DNA of 64,000 bases. Origin: a virus. The position numbers and the translations under genes were made by a program. The DNA lies in the IMG/VR virus record IMGVR_UViG_3300035490_000050, positions 1 through 64,000 of that record; one strand, given 5' to 3'. The first letter of the stretch is position 1. Every line of letters begins with the position of its first letter. Below, one piece after another: positions 48,704 through 58,404 of this stretch. The notes beneath the pieces are model-generated. The model searched no databases. It was given only the letters and a program-made list of their open reading frames with translations, and was not told the origin of the DNA.

Positions 48704-48994
48704 ATGGCAGACGCGACAGACGATTTGATTGACGCAGCATCATTAGGACCGCTGCGTAGGAAGCTAACTGAGTACAACGATAAGATCGACAACGCTTCCG
48801 ACAAGGTTCGGGACGCTTGGAGAGGCAGTCCGTTGAAGAGAGCCATCGATTCCGCTTCCGATGCTTATACGAAGTACACAAGCGGAAACAAGAAAAAAGT
48901 TGCGGGTGGAGATCAGTCGTCAGGATACACCGCGAAGAGTACTCCTCCCAAAAAGAAGACTCCGCAACGCAAGAGGGTGGCGACTAAGAGGTGA
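48704..48994 (+). CDS. 96-aa protein with basic tail KRVATKR
   Basis: ATG after AAGGAG. The N-terminal 70 residues are a helical, charged domain (DLIDAASLGPLRRKLTEYND). The tail is Lys/Pro-rich and ends PQRKRVATKR. It appears to be a larger relative of the basic microproteins. Confidence 0.55.
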   Translation: MADATDDLIDAASLGPLRRKLTEYNDKIDNASDKVRDAWRGSPLKRAIDSASDAYTKYTSGNKKKVAGGDQSSGYTAKSTPPKKKTPQRKRVATKR

Positions 48995-48997
48995 GCG

Positions 48998-49231
48998 ATG
49001 AAAAAGAAGGCTAATAAGTGGATTCAGTCTGCGGTGAAGCATGAAGGTTCTCTAACCGCTGCTTCTAAACGTCACGGCGTCTCTGTTCTCTCTGAAGCAA
49101 AGAAAGAGGCACATTCTCCCAATAAAAAGATTGCTGCTAGAGGACGTTTAGCATTGCGCTTCAAGGGTAAAGCCAAGCACGGAAACATCAAAAAGCATCA
49201 CACTAAGAAAAGAGTGGCTGGCAAGGCATGA
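48998..49231 (+). CDS. 77-aa basic protein, KRVAGKA tail
   Basis: ATG four bases after the previous stop. Sequence MKKKANKWIQSAVKHEGSLT resembles small phage basic proteins (W-IQ-A-K-GSL/GAL) that I recall from tail regions. It ends KHHTKKRVAGKA. The role is unknown. Confidence 0.55.
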   Translation: MKKKANKWIQSAVKHEGSLTAASKRHGVSVLSEAKKEAHSPNKKIAARGRLALRFKGKAKHGNIKKHHTKKRVAGKA

Positions 49232-49377
49232 GTGAAGTAGACAGTGCGAATCTTGAATTCGTCAGGAAACGCAATGGAGGGAAAAAGGTTGCGTGTGCTG
49301 GAGTACCGAAGTCGGTAGGAAGGAAAACAGGGAGAGGAAAATCCAAGCGGAGGAAGATTTCAAATGGCAAAACGTAA
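49228..49377 (+). CDS. 49-aa basic microprotein
   Basis: Found by eye. ATG overlaps the previous stop as ATGA. Product MSEVDSANLEFVRKRNGGKK continues with GRGKSKRRKISNGKT. It overlaps the next gene by 14 bases. Confidence 0.5.
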   Translation: MSEVDSANLEFVRKRNGGKKVACAGVPKSVGRKTGRGKSKRRKISNGKT

Positions 49378-49636
49378 AAAGAATCGCGGAGAAAACCCAT
49401 CACCTGCTCCCTCGTCTGGAGGTAGCAATATGCACTTAGGAATTGACTCGGCTGAGAACGGATTCACAATCCGTATTAGCGGTAATAAAGATGGGAACTA
49501 CCATGAGAAGACTTTTATTGCCACGTCTCCACGTCAAGCCTTCCGCGTAGCAGCCGCGCACATGACGACGATGGGAAAGAAAAAGGCCGGTAAAAAGTCG
49601 AGAGGAAAGAAGTACACGGCTGGCAAAAAGGTTTAG
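49364..49636 (+). CDS. 90-aa basic protein
   Basis: ATG at 49364 after GGAGGA. Basic start (MAKRKKNRGENPSPAPSSGG), a short beta/alpha domain (GFTIRISGNKDGNYHEKTFI, then PRQAFRVAAAHM), and a Lys-rich tail ending YTAGKKV. The role is unknown. Confidence 0.5.
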   Translation: MAKRKKNRGENPSPAPSSGGSNMHLGIDSAENGFTIRISGNKDGNYHEKTFIATSPRQAFRVAAAHMTTMGKKKAGKKSRGKKYTAGKKV

Positions 49637-49645
49637 AATGGACGC

Positions 49646-50968
49646 ATGGGAAACGGCGTTTATACTTGGTTGCCCGTATCGACCGCTGTGCAGCAACTTG
49701 CGCAAAGGCTGAATGACCCCACTTACCAGTTTTGGGTCTACGATGAACTTTTGACGTACATCTCGCAGAGCCTTCGTCAATTCAACTCACTTACCTGGAC
49801 TTGGAGACAGGACTTCACTTATAACGATCCTCTCAACATCTGGAATTCGTTGGGTTCTCTTCCCAGTAGCCCACGACTGAGGACGATTACAGATGTAGAA
49901 GTATACGCCGAATTAGAGTATATGTTGCTTGAGCCAAGCAACTTAACAGGAACATGGACCGGCACAAACCAATTCAATCTCAGTGTAATCTCTCAGGCTC
50001 TCCAGCGCCGCAGGGACGAGATGATTCAGATCGGTAATCTGAATCAGTCGTTGATGACGGGTATACCGATTGTTCCGAACACAATCCGCACAGAACTTCC
50101 TGATAATATAATCGACGTAGAGCGCGTCAGGTACATACCAGCTACAGGAAGCCCAAACACCCTCTACCGAGACGATACAGTGGCTTCCGAGTGGTACGAA
50201 GCCCCTCTTTACCAGTTGAACCCAGGAACGCCACAGACGTTTTCACTATCGTCTGAGCCGCCTTTATCGTGGCAGGTGGATATTGCTCCTAACCAGCCGG
50301 GAACCTATGAGGCTATCGTATTGCAATCAGGAGCACCGTTTAATCCTCCTACGCCGACACTGGTAGGGATACCCGACGATCTTATATGGGTGTTGGAATA
50401 TGGCGCACTTGCAGACCTTCTAGGACAGGAAAGTGAAGCGACTGACAGAGAACGCAGTGCCTACGCTCTCAAGAGGTATCAGGACGGCTTACAGTTGATG
50501 ATGAAGAGTCCGTGGATCGAATTGGGGAAGATAAACGGGGTGGCGGTGAGTTTGGATTCAATCGTGAGCATGGATCGTTATTCTCCGGAATTCGACTCGA
50601 ATCCTACCGGCTTTGGGCCTGTGATCGTGGTAGGAGGCCAAGACTTCATCGGCGCTCCAGTGGGAAGCGGCGTGGGGGTCACGGTGCTTGGATCAGCCCC
50701 TATTCTCGATAGCACAAATACGTATATCCAAGTGTCAAGATCGGATGCTGACATCATGTTCGATCTTGCCCAGGCGAGAGCGGCGTTCAAGCAAGGTGGG
50801 GCAGAATTCATGGCCGCATTGGAGATTGAGAAGCGTGCGTTGCTTGCTTGTGCCGCAGAAAACACAAGGTTGAAGTCGCTCGGAGCCTTCAGTGATGTGA
50901 TCGACCAGCGCGGGAATCAACAAGAGCGCGACATGCAACGCTTCAATAACGCCAACAAAAGAAAATGA
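49646..50968 (+). CDS. tail/neck-type virion protein, 440 aa
   Basis: ATG at 49646; a second ATG eight bases earlier is out of frame. The start (TAVQQLAQRLNDPTYQFWVY, then LTYISQSLRQFNSLTWTWR) looks like phage neck or adaptor proteins. The middle is beta-rich and Pro-rich. The C-terminus (RSDADIMFDLAQARAAFKQG) is helical. It lies between basic microproteins and a tail-hub gene. Confidence 0.55.
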   Translation: MGNGVYTWLPVSTAVQQLAQRLNDPTYQFWVYDELLTYISQSLRQFNSLTWTWRQDFTYNDPLNIWNSLGSLPSSPRLRTITDVEVYAELEYMLLEPSNLTGTWTGTNQFNLSVISQALQRRRDEMIQIGNLNQSLMTGIPIVPNTIRTELPDNIIDVERVRYIPATGSPNTLYRDDTVASEWYEAPLYQLNPGTPQTFSLSSEPPLSWQVDIAPNQPGTYEAIVLQSGAPFNPPTPTLVGIPDDLIWVLEYGALADLLGQESEATDRERSAYALKRYQDGLQLMMKSPWIELGKINGVAVSLDSIVSMDRYSPEFDSNPTGFGPVIVVGGQDFIGAPVGSGVGVTVLGSAPILDSTNTYIQVSRSDADIMFDLAQARAAFKQGGAEFMAALEIEKRALLACAAENTRLKSLGAFSDVIDQRGNQQERDMQRFNNANKRK

Positions 50969-51025
50969 TGTAAACTAGGTTCATCCGCGCTTTCCGGGAG
51001 AGGCGTGAGGATGAAAAGGTGATTT

Positions 51026-51256
51026 ATGCCGTTTCCTGCTCCCGATCCCCGCTGGTTGCCATTCCTTAAACTTGGATTTGGTTTCATTCTCCTTATCGTC
51101 CTAGCGATATTGGCGGCTGTGATTGCCTTGGGAAAGGTGGAGCAACAGACCTCATACGGCCTTAATATAATCCTTGGCGGCTTGCTTACGCTTGCTGGAG
51201 GGTTTACACAGTGGGCTTACGGCAGCACTAAAGGCGTGGACGGTGAGGAGAAGTGA
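51026..51256 (+). CDS. two-pass membrane microprotein, 76 aa
   Basis: ATG after GAGGATGAAAAGG. Two hydrophobic helices (GFILLIVLAILAAVIAL and LNIILGGLLTLAGGFTQWAY) joined by a charged turn. It could be a second holin or an injection accessory. It is not close to the main lysis cluster. Confidence 0.5.
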   Translation: MPFPAPDPRWLPFLKLGFGFILLIVLAILAAVIALGKVEQQTSYGLNIILGGLLTLAGGFTQWAYGSTKGVDGEEK

Positions 51257-54200
51257 TGGCAGAGTTTAATAGGAACAAGGGCGGCGAACGTCTCGACTTT
51301 CACGGCATGAGCGTTGCTAGTCCCATAGACATGCTCCCCTCTGGAAAATTTGTCTTTGCACAGAATCTCAGAAGATATATTAAAGGTGCAATAAAAGGCC
51401 GCAACCTTCTCACGGCGGAGCTCTATGTATTATCTGCTGCGGTGCATAGTCTAAAGCGGCTTAATGACTCTACTCCTAACAGCCCAGTTTCCGGCTACTC
51501 GATCATCAATGGTGCGAACACTGTTCTTTCTATTTGGAACTCAACGTTAGGGGTTGAGTCTGTTGCGACAGGATTGAGCGGAAACCCTGTTTCAATGGTT
51601 CCTTTCCGGCCAAATACATCAGTACAACCATGGATGTATGTGGCTGATTCAGCGCCGCAAGGAAACGTCACGATCACAACTGAGTATCTGATTAACGGGA
51701 CAGGAACGACATTCCAGACTGACGGAATGGTAAAAGTTAGGTCGGATGGCATTATTTACAAGATGGGCATAGAAGAGCCTCAGACTGCTCCTGTGGTTTC
51801 TACATCCAATTCGGCAGTGACCGTAACAGGATCATTGTTAGCAACATCTATCCCATGGACAAACTATACAGGGGCGAACTCCTCTTACAATTATGGTGAG
51901 ACGAATGGTTATCCTCATCCGCTAGTAGGAAGAGATGGAACGGCACCGTTTGTTGTCAATTGCGCCAATGCCTCAACAATCACAGTAGCACTTAGTGGCT
52001 CCGCAACCATTAACGGAGGTGCGGCAAGCCCTACAACAAACGGACCATCGACAGGATCGTCTACAAATCCCGGTCACTATGTGATGGTGCAGGGAACAGG
52101 AATGACGCCGCCAGTCACGGCATCGGTAGTCATCGGAGCGTTTACGGATGGTTCTGGAAATGTTATTCCTGTTGGCGTAGCGCCCCTTTATATTCCATCG
52201 GTTGTAGACGTTGGAGGGGCATTAGGTGGGCCTATAACAGTTCCTTACGGCGCACAGGCATTTCAAATAGGCATAAACTCGACAGGAAACACATTCTCTT
52301 CCAACTCTGGATCGTTCTCAATGACGGTTACGGTAACGACAAATGCTCTTCCTTCCGTGACTTCGACTCTCGGTACGATGACGGCGTATTACTGGGGAGA
52401 CAGTCCTACATCTGGTCCAGTAGCGGGGTATATATTCAAGAATCCTGACGATCCGGGTGGATCGGGTCCAACACGTTCAACCTCAGATGCGATAGGAAAC
52501 ACAACCGGAAACTCATTCATCTTTGATGCTACTTTTACTGGAGGAATTCCTGCACTTCCCGGAATAGGTTCGCCTACTGTTCCGATGTTGTGGGCAGATT
52601 TGAATCCAGACAGTGTGGTTGTTGGGTCTAATCCAGTATTTGCGGCTCCGATAACAAACCCCTATACTACAAATACTCAATTTCAGAACTTCAATTTTTG
52701 CCTAACAGGTAGCATCTACTTTCCTTCCGGTGGAAACTACACATTCGTCTTAACTAATCATGATGACGTTATTTGGGGTATCGGCGGTGGAGTAACGTTA
52801 GTTTCAGCAACCGTATCAGGAAGCGGCGAAGGAGCAAGCGCTTCAATCTCAGGTTACGGTCAGACCATTACAGTTGTAGGAGGATACCCTCTACTTCCAA
52901 GACAGAATTATACGTCTGGAAGCGGTGGAAACTACGCTAAGACGACGGTCGTAGTCAGTGTTCCTGCGGCTGGAATTTACCCGATTGAACTTGACTATGA
53001 TTATTGGTATCATTCAGGACGTATTTTGCTCTTGATGGCCTCTGCGACCGCTGGAGGCGCTGCAACGATCATCCCACCTTTGACCGCAGGAGTTCGTCAA
53101 CAGGTACAATATCGCTACGTGTACCGCTCAAGCGCGACAGGAGCAATGTCGAATCCATCTCCTGAATCGACGGCTGAATCCGTTCCAGTCACAGCAAACA
53201 CGATTACGTCTATTTGGTCTCCTGACCCTCAAGTGGACGTTGTTGACTACTACCGAATTGACTCCGTGACTTCTGAGTTTACCTATGTGAACACAGGACC
53301 AAATGATAATCTCGGCGTAGGAGGGACAAACACTCCGGTTACGGATTCTCTGCTCGATACGGAACTTGGAACACAGTTGCTTCAATACGATAACTATGAG
53401 CCTTTTCCATCCATCGATCTTCCGCAGAAAGGAACTTGCACAGTAAGCGGTGGAGTAATTACATGGGTTTCCGGTGGGGCGATAGGAGGATCGGCAACTG
53501 GATTCAATAACCGTTGGCTGGCAGGAACCGAAATTCTTATTGGTTCTCCTACATCTCTGGCTTACACATTCATTGCCCGTCCTGTTTCTAACACGATCAC
53601 GATACCCGGAGTTCCTGATGGAACAGGACTAGCGTATGAGATTCCTGAGCCGATTTTGGCTGCACAGCCATTGCCGTACATGTGGGGTCCGACAGATAAC
53701 ATCAATTATGTCTTTGCCGTAGGTGACCTGTTTAGGCCAGGAACACTGTATTGGTGCAAGGGATCAAACCTGGATGCTGCTCCCGACACAAACCAAATGG
53801 ATGTCACTGATCCTGGAGAACCGCTGGTCAATGGTGCAATTGCCGGTGGGCTAGGAGTGCTATTCTCGATTAAGCGTGCATGGCTGATTGTTCCCAGTTC
53901 CGGTAGTGCTGTTGCCGCCGCCACAGGAACTGTAGGATCGATATGGAATTTGCAGGAATCCTCAATTACGAGGGGACTGTATATTCCTCGTTGCGTTTGC
54001 GTTTCAGGGGGTGGATTGATTTATTTCAGAGTAGATGATGGGATTCACGTTTCTTCTTACGGATCGGCAAGTAAGTCAATTACAGACCAAGATTTGTACC
54101 CGTTATTTACCCATGAATCCTCTGCGCCTGCTGCTGCGGTAACAATTGCAGGGTATACTATCTATCCGCCAGATGATACGCAGCCTAATCTCCAACGCTT

Positions 54201-54513
54201 CTCAATACAAGGTGCTTACATGTACTGGGACTATCGAGGAATCGATGGAAACCCTCACACACTCGTGTTCGACGAAGCGGCGATGGGGTGGGTTTATGAC
54301 GTTTACACGCCAGCAGCTACCATTCACGCTCCAGACGAAGGGCAGAGTATAGGAGAAACGCTTGTAGGATGCTCTGACGGAAGCGTAAGATTGATGAGCA
54401 GCGCAGGAACAGAATCGGCTACGGCGGTATTGTTGACGCCAGCGTTCGATAAAGGCGATACGAGATCGATTGCTCAGTGGGGCGATCTCTATATCGAAAG
54501 CACTAATCCATAG
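51256..54513 (+). CDS. tail-hub/receptor-type protein with PA14-like domain, 1085 aa
   Basis: ATG at 51256 overlaps the previous stop as TGATG after GAGGAG. The N-terminus (FHGMSVASPIDMLPSGKFVF, AQNLRRYIKGAIKGRN) is shared with large phage tail proteins of the sort I have seen in environmental phages. The middle, about 480-600, contains SGGNYTFVLTNHDDVIW and IYPIELDYDYWYHSGRILLL, characteristic of a PA14/GLEYA sugar-binding domain. The C-terminal third is beta-rich. It may form the tail hub that meets the receptor. Confidence 0.6.
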   Translation: MAEFNRNKGGERLDFHGMSVASPIDMLPSGKFVFAQNLRRYIKGAIKGRNLLTAELYVLSAAVHSLKRLNDSTPNSPVSGYSIINGANTVLSIWNSTLGVESVATGLSGNPVSMVPFRPNTSVQPWMYVADSAPQGNVTITTEYLINGTGTTFQTDGMVKVRSDGIIYKMGIEEPQTAPVVSTSNSAVTVTGSLLATSIPWTNYTGANSSYNYGETNGYPHPLVGRDGTAPFVVNCANASTITVALSGSATINGGAASPTTNGPSTGSSTNPGHYVMVQGTGMTPPVTASVVIGAFTDGSGNVIPVGVAPLYIPSVVDVGGALGGPITVPYGAQAFQIGINSTGNTFSSNSGSFSMTVTVTTNALPSVTSTLGTMTAYYWGDSPTSGPVAGYIFKNPDDPGGSGPTRSTSDAIGNTTGNSFIFDATFTGGIPALPGIGSPTVPMLWADLNPDSVVVGSNPVFAAPITNPYTTNTQFQNFNFCLTGSIYFPSGGNYTFVLTNHDDVIWGIGGGVTLVSATVSGSGEGASASISGYGQTITVVGGYPLLPRQNYTSGSGGNYAKTTVVVSVPAAGIYPIELDYDYWYHSGRILLLMASATAGGAATIIPPLTAGVRQQVQYRYVYRSSATGAMSNPSPESTAESVPVTANTITSIWSPDPQVDVVDYYRIDSVTSEFTYVNTGPNDNLGVGGTNTPVTDSLLDTELGTQLLQYDNYEPFPSIDLPQKGTCTVSGGVITWVSGGAIGGSATGFNNRWLAGTEILIGSPTSLAYTFIARPVSNTITIPGVPDGTGLAYEIPEPILAAQPLPYMWGPTDNINYVFAVGDLFRPGTLYWCKGSNLDAAPDTNQMDVTDPGEPLVNGAIAGGLGVLFSIKRAWLIVPSSGSAVAAATGTVGSIWNLQESSITRGLYIPRCVCVSGGGLIYFRVDDGIHVSSYGSASKSITDQDLYPLFTHESSAPAAAVTIAGYTIYPPDDTQPNLQRFSIQGAYMYWDYRGIDGNPHTLVFDEAAMGWVYDVYTPAATIHAPDEGQSIGETLVGCSDGSVRLMSSAGTESATAVLLTPAFDKGDTRSIAQWGDLYIESTNP

Positions 54514-54521
54514 GAAACATC

Positions 54522-56012
54522 ATGGCGCTTGTAGGAATAAGTCTGACGGTCGACTGCTACACGGCACTCTATACGTCACAGGTGTCTAACGCCAATATTA
54601 CCGTCTCAAGTTCTGTATCTCAGGGACGCACAGAAACAGTCCTAGATTTTAACAATGGAGATGGAGTATACGCCCGTGACCTTGAGACCTCCTTCTCATG
54701 GCCTATCTCAGCAGGAACTATTCTCTACACATGGCAACCGACGCTAATTGAAAAACCGGAAAACACTTATAATCGCGCGACAGATTGGGATAATGCTGGC
54801 GTGCCGGGGAATAAACTTATCCGTGGATTTATCCTTGAACTTGACACGCTAGGAAATGCAAAAGAGGTAATAGTACAGCGCGTAGAAGACAATGGATTTT
54901 TTACTCCTAGCGAGTCACCGGCTACAACAAACTCGCAAGTTCTAAAGGCATTCAGTTTCAATCCACCGTTTGTATCACATAATGTTCGCATAACCAGCAC
55001 TGATAGTGTGGCATGGAGAAACTTTGGAGTAAAATGGATTGCCGATCCGTGGGTAGAATACGCAACATTAAGGAGCGCATGGTCTAATTTGGGAATGCAG
55101 GGAGCCAAGTATATTCGCGGATTAGTTATTCCTATGGATACGCAAGGGATAGCCGCAAACATAAACATACTTACGTCGGATGGAGGAAGTGTAGGATTTA
55201 CGGCGACGACTCCAACGGCTGTTAAAACTCCTGTATCTTTCGCATTTGATCCTCCAATAGTTGCACATGACGTGCAGATTGAAATGCTTACTGCTACAGC
55301 AGGAGCATGGGTTGAAGAGGCACGATGGGACTTCGATCCTTACCCTGAAATAATTCCAGAATATACGCCGATTATGGAGATCGGTGGTCCTGACAATAAG
55401 TTTGTACAGGGAGTGAAGCTAATAGCGGATACGGCGAACACTTCCGTAACATTTCAAGTATTGTACGATGGAGGGCAGATAGGTCCGACATTTACTGGAA
55501 CATTCAACGGTAAACAGACGTTGATATTCTCATGGATACCATTCCTAGCGCACGATATTCAGTTGGTTCCACAAGCAAACGCAAGAGTTTGGTACGGAGG
55601 GGTTGGACAAGGTCAATCGGAATGGGTTTACCAGCCATTCCCAGAGTCATCTACGTTATGGCAAACGGAAATGACATCTCTCGGAGGAGTTGGTTTCCAT
55701 CATTTGAGGCTTATCAACATTGAGTACATATCCACTGCGGCTGCAACGCTGTCGTTTGTTGTGGATACAGGTAATGGAAGTTATGCTCCGCTAAACATAA
55801 CGATTCCATCTTCGGGAGGAACGCAGACTAAATGGTTCACACAGGTGTCTCCGAATAAGTGGAAATTGATTTCTTTCAAAGTAGTATCATCGGCTCCAAT
55901 CACAATTTTCCAAGAGGGTTTTGAGGTCTGGACTAAAAGTTGGGGAAGCACAGGCGAGTACAACAAACAAAAGCCATTTGCAGGACCGTCAAATTCAGGA
56001 GCAATTGTTTGA
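54522..56012 (+). CDS. beta-repeat tail protein, 496 aa
   Basis: Contains three to four copies of a unit of about 110 residues with the pattern DW-NxG-xGxKxIRGxxLxxDTxGxxxxV, then FxPPxVAHxVxI (for example PGNKLIRGFILELDTLGNA and FNPPFVSHNVRI). It is a repetitive beta-sandwich, as in tail fibres and baseplate proteins. It immediately precedes a zinc-ribbon microprotein whose TTG start overlaps its stop. Confidence 0.55.
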   Translation: MALVGISLTVDCYTALYTSQVSNANITVSSSVSQGRTETVLDFNNGDGVYARDLETSFSWPISAGTILYTWQPTLIEKPENTYNRATDWDNAGVPGNKLIRGFILELDTLGNAKEVIVQRVEDNGFFTPSESPATTNSQVLKAFSFNPPFVSHNVRITSTDSVAWRNFGVKWIADPWVEYATLRSAWSNLGMQGAKYIRGLVIPMDTQGIAANINILTSDGGSVGFTATTPTAVKTPVSFAFDPPIVAHDVQIEMLTATAGAWVEEARWDFDPYPEIIPEYTPIMEIGGPDNKFVQGVKLIADTANTSVTFQVLYDGGQIGPTFTGTFNGKQTLIFSWIPFLAHDIQLVPQANARVWYGGVGQGQSEWVYQPFPESSTLWQTEMTSLGGVGFHHLRLINIEYISTAAATLSFVVDTGNGSYAPLNITIPSSGGTQTKWFTQVSPNKWKLISFKVVSSAPITIFQEGFEVWTKSWGSTGEYNKQKPFAGPSNSGAIV

Positions 56013-56122
56013 AGAATCCGGTGACTCCAAGGCGATGCAAGCGTTGCGGGGCGATAGGTCATGTGCCTCACGCTGGAGGATTATGCCCTTCATGCACTAA
56101 GTGGCAGGAGAATAAGAAGTGA
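56009..56122 (+). CDS. 37-aa zinc-ribbon microprotein, TTG start
   Basis: Found by eye. TTG at 56009 overlaps the previous stop; AGGAG lies six bases upstream and decides the start. Product MKNPVTPRRCKRCGAIGHVP then HAGGLCPSCTKWQENKK has a clear CxxC pair on each side. Confidence 0.6.
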   Translation: MKNPVTPRRCKRCGAIGHVPHAGGLCPSCTKWQENKK

Positions 56123-56967
56123 GTACAACTCCTACGATCACGCCGAAATTCCCGTTTGAACCGCATATTGCATCGCTTTCAAGCGAGCATCAGTACGTTC
56201 TTAGAAATTTATGGTACTCGATAAATGATGCACAAAATGCTGTTCCAATATTAAAGGCTCAAATTGACGCACTTACGAAAACAACGGCAGCGAATACAAC
56301 AGCCATAAACACAATTTCATCCAGCGAAACAGTTACTCCATCGTCCTCTTCTTCTATAGGATTTGTTAACAATCAGACTGGAAATACAACTTACGCGACA
56401 ACGCAGGCAGATGCGGGAGCATTTATCATCTTAGACGATGCTTCTCCGATTGCGGTTACATTAACGAGCGATCCTTCTATTCAATTGCCGTGGGAGACAA
56501 ACTTTCTCAATTTAGGGGTAGGAATAGCGACGTTAACGCCAGCGACAGGAACAATCAACGGACTTGCTTCGCTGACTTTACCTCAAAATGGGTATGTCAC
56601 GGTGTCGTTCGATGGAACAAATTTCTGGCTTGGACCGCCTCCACAAATCATTACAAAGGGCGGAACGGTTCTTAATCCTACGGCTCCAATCAACGTCATT
56701 GTGTGGTTTGCGCCATATTCTTTCACGATCACAAACGTTTTGGGGTACACTTCAGGGACGACAGGATCGGTGATAAACGCGCAGAGGAACGGTTCTTTAC
56801 CTCTTTTGGTGAGCAATTTGACCCTTGGAAGCGCAAATACTTGGACGGATGGAGGGGCAGTACAGAACACGGCGGTTTCAATCGGTGATAAACTGGAAAT
56901 CGTGATAGTAAGCGTTTCAGGGACGCCGACAGAGATTGCTATAGAAATTCAGGGTACGAGGCCATAG
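56119..56967 (+). CDS. tail-type protein with coiled coil, 282 aa
   Basis: GTG at 56119 overlaps the previous stop (GTGA). A short coiled coil (VPILKAQIDALTKTTAANTT) near residue 50 precedes a beta-rich domain. It may trimerise, as fibre proteins do. No family was recognised. Confidence 0.5.
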   Translation: MSTTPTITPKFPFEPHIASLSSEHQYVLRNLWYSINDAQNAVPILKAQIDALTKTTAANTTAINTISSSETVTPSSSSSIGFVNNQTGNTTYATTQADAGAFIILDDASPIAVTLTSDPSIQLPWETNFLNLGVGIATLTPATGTINGLASLTLPQNGYVTVSFDGTNFWLGPPPQIITKGGTVLNPTAPINVIVWFAPYSFTITNVLGYTSGTTGSVINAQRNGSLPLLVSNLTLGSANTWTDGGAVQNTAVSIGDKLEIVIVSVSGTPTEIAIEIQGTRP

Positions 56968-57312
56968 ATGGAGATTCTCCCCGATTCCCGATGCAAGAAC
57001 GCGACAGGAGTAGTGCAGATAAATGGGGTGAATCATGTTCCTATTTTCTGTATGAATTGTGGAACACCGGGAGGATTGGTTACCGAGAGAGGGATAAACT
57101 TTGTTGGGTGGATGTGTGACTCTTGTCAGGAGAAGTATCCTTTGCCGCCAGGAACCTATGCATTACCGGATGACGAGCATAATCGTAAAGTGGCAGAGGA
57201 ATTGGCAAAGGTTGGGCCTCTGAATCTCAACAGGATAGCGGAACTTTTGAAGGATGACCGTAGTACTTTGGCGCGGCTTGCCAGAGACAATCCAATTTTC
57301 GGTAGCAACTAA
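56968..57312 (+). CDS. zinc-ribbon protein, 114 aa
   Basis: ATG directly after the previous stop. CMNCGTPGG and CDSCQEKY around residues 28 and 50 form a two-pair zinc site. The rest is helical (NRKVAEELAKVGPLNLNRIA). It is unusual inside a tail module. Confidence 0.55.
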   Translation: MEILPDSRCKNATGVVQINGVNHVPIFCMNCGTPGGLVTERGINFVGWMCDSCQEKYPLPPGTYALPDDEHNRKVAEELAKVGPLNLNRIAELLKDDRSTLARLARDNPIFGSN

Positions 57313-57323
57313 GGAGAATCACA

Positions 57324-57809
57324 ATGGCACAAATGGTCTATGTTGACGGGTTAGCAACCCCCGGAAACTTCACAACGAGCGGTTCGGCAAACACGGAAGT
57401 CGGTGCTATTGACTTCTTAGCGGCAGCAACAGGGCAGAGCGTAAACATGCTTGCGCTAAGTTGCGGCGGAAAAAGCTCAGGCTTGACAACTCTGACTGCA
57501 ATCGCACTCCGTGTGCGCAAGTATGGAACCGCTTCAACGGGTGGAACTGGCTCATCTATTGTCGCGGTGGACCCAGCAATGCAGGCGGCTACGCACACGT
57601 CGAATACAGGCCAAACTTTAGGGTCTACACCAACCTATTTGATGAGCGTGATCTTTGGTGCAGCGGGTCCGGGTGGATGGGTAGCTCCTAACCCTGATGC
57701 CATGCCACGTTTGAAGGCTGCGTCTACTACAGCTTCTTTGGATATTGTTTCAACCACAGGCGGAACGTCATTGCCGTTTGAACTCACGGCTCAGATTGTA
57801 GAACTGTAA
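57324..57809 (+). CDS. virion-type protein, 161 aa
   Basis: ATG after AAGGAG. Gly/Thr/Ala-rich, beta-type composition with the final strand LPFELTAQIVEL. It may be a minor tail or fibre-cap protein. No family was recognised. Confidence 0.5.
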   Translation: MAQMVYVDGLATPGNFTTSGSANTEVGAIDFLAAATGQSVNMLALSCGGKSSGLTTLTAIALRVRKYGTASTGGTGSSIVAVDPAMQAATHTSNTGQTLGSTPTYLMSVIFGAAGPGGWVAPNPDAMPRLKAASTTASLDIVSTTGGTSLPFELTAQIVEL

Positions 57810-57818
57810 GGAGCGGCG

Positions 57819-58403
57819 ATGGCAAGGCAGTATTTCAACACTCTTCTCGCGGATTCTCTTGTTGCGGCGCTTGCTACTACGCCGACGACCACTCAGACTG
57901 CTCTCTTCACTCAAGCACAAGCGAATCTCTATCTGCCTGTACCGTATGGAGCGAACGCCCCATCGGTCGGGCAGGTATTCCGGTTCGTGGTCGGTGGGAT
58001 TATCACCACGCCAGCCACAGGCACCCTCATCATAACCCCGTACTACGGGTCGAACACCGCAACGACTACGTTCGGCACGAGCATGGGTGCCAGCGCCGCG
58101 CAGACCGTGACAGCCAGCCTTTCAAGCGCGCCATGGAGGCTGGAAGGGTCGTTGGTATTCCGCTCGATCTCCGCGACCGCTTCTTCCTCCACGGCATGGC
58201 TCACCGGAACTTTCTGTTCACAGGGAACTCTTGCGACGGCTGGTGGCGGATGGACTATCGTTTTTGGCTCAACTGCCGCAGTGACCGTGGACACGACAGG
58301 AACGGTGACAACGAATTCGCAAAATTTGAATTTCTCAGTGACCTTCTCCGTGACCGGGGCAACGGTCACCGTCGAATACACAGCGATGCAATCGCTGAAC
58401 TAA
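57819..58403 (+). CDS. virion-type beta-rich protein, 194 aa
   Basis: ATG after AAGGAG, ten bases after the previous stop. Thr-rich beta sequence throughout (QNLNFSVTFSVTGATVTVEY at the end). Probably a minor structural protein. No family was recognised. Confidence 0.5.
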   Translation: MARQYFNTLLADSLVAALATTPTTTQTALFTQAQANLYLPVPYGANAPSVGQVFRFVVGGIITTPATGTLIITPYYGSNTATTTFGTSMGASAAQTVTASLSSAPWRLEGSLVFRSISATASSSTAWLTGTFCSQGTLATAGGGWTIVFGSTAAVTVDTTGTVTTNSQNLNFSVTFSVTGATVTVEYTAMQSLN

Positions 58404-58404
58404 T

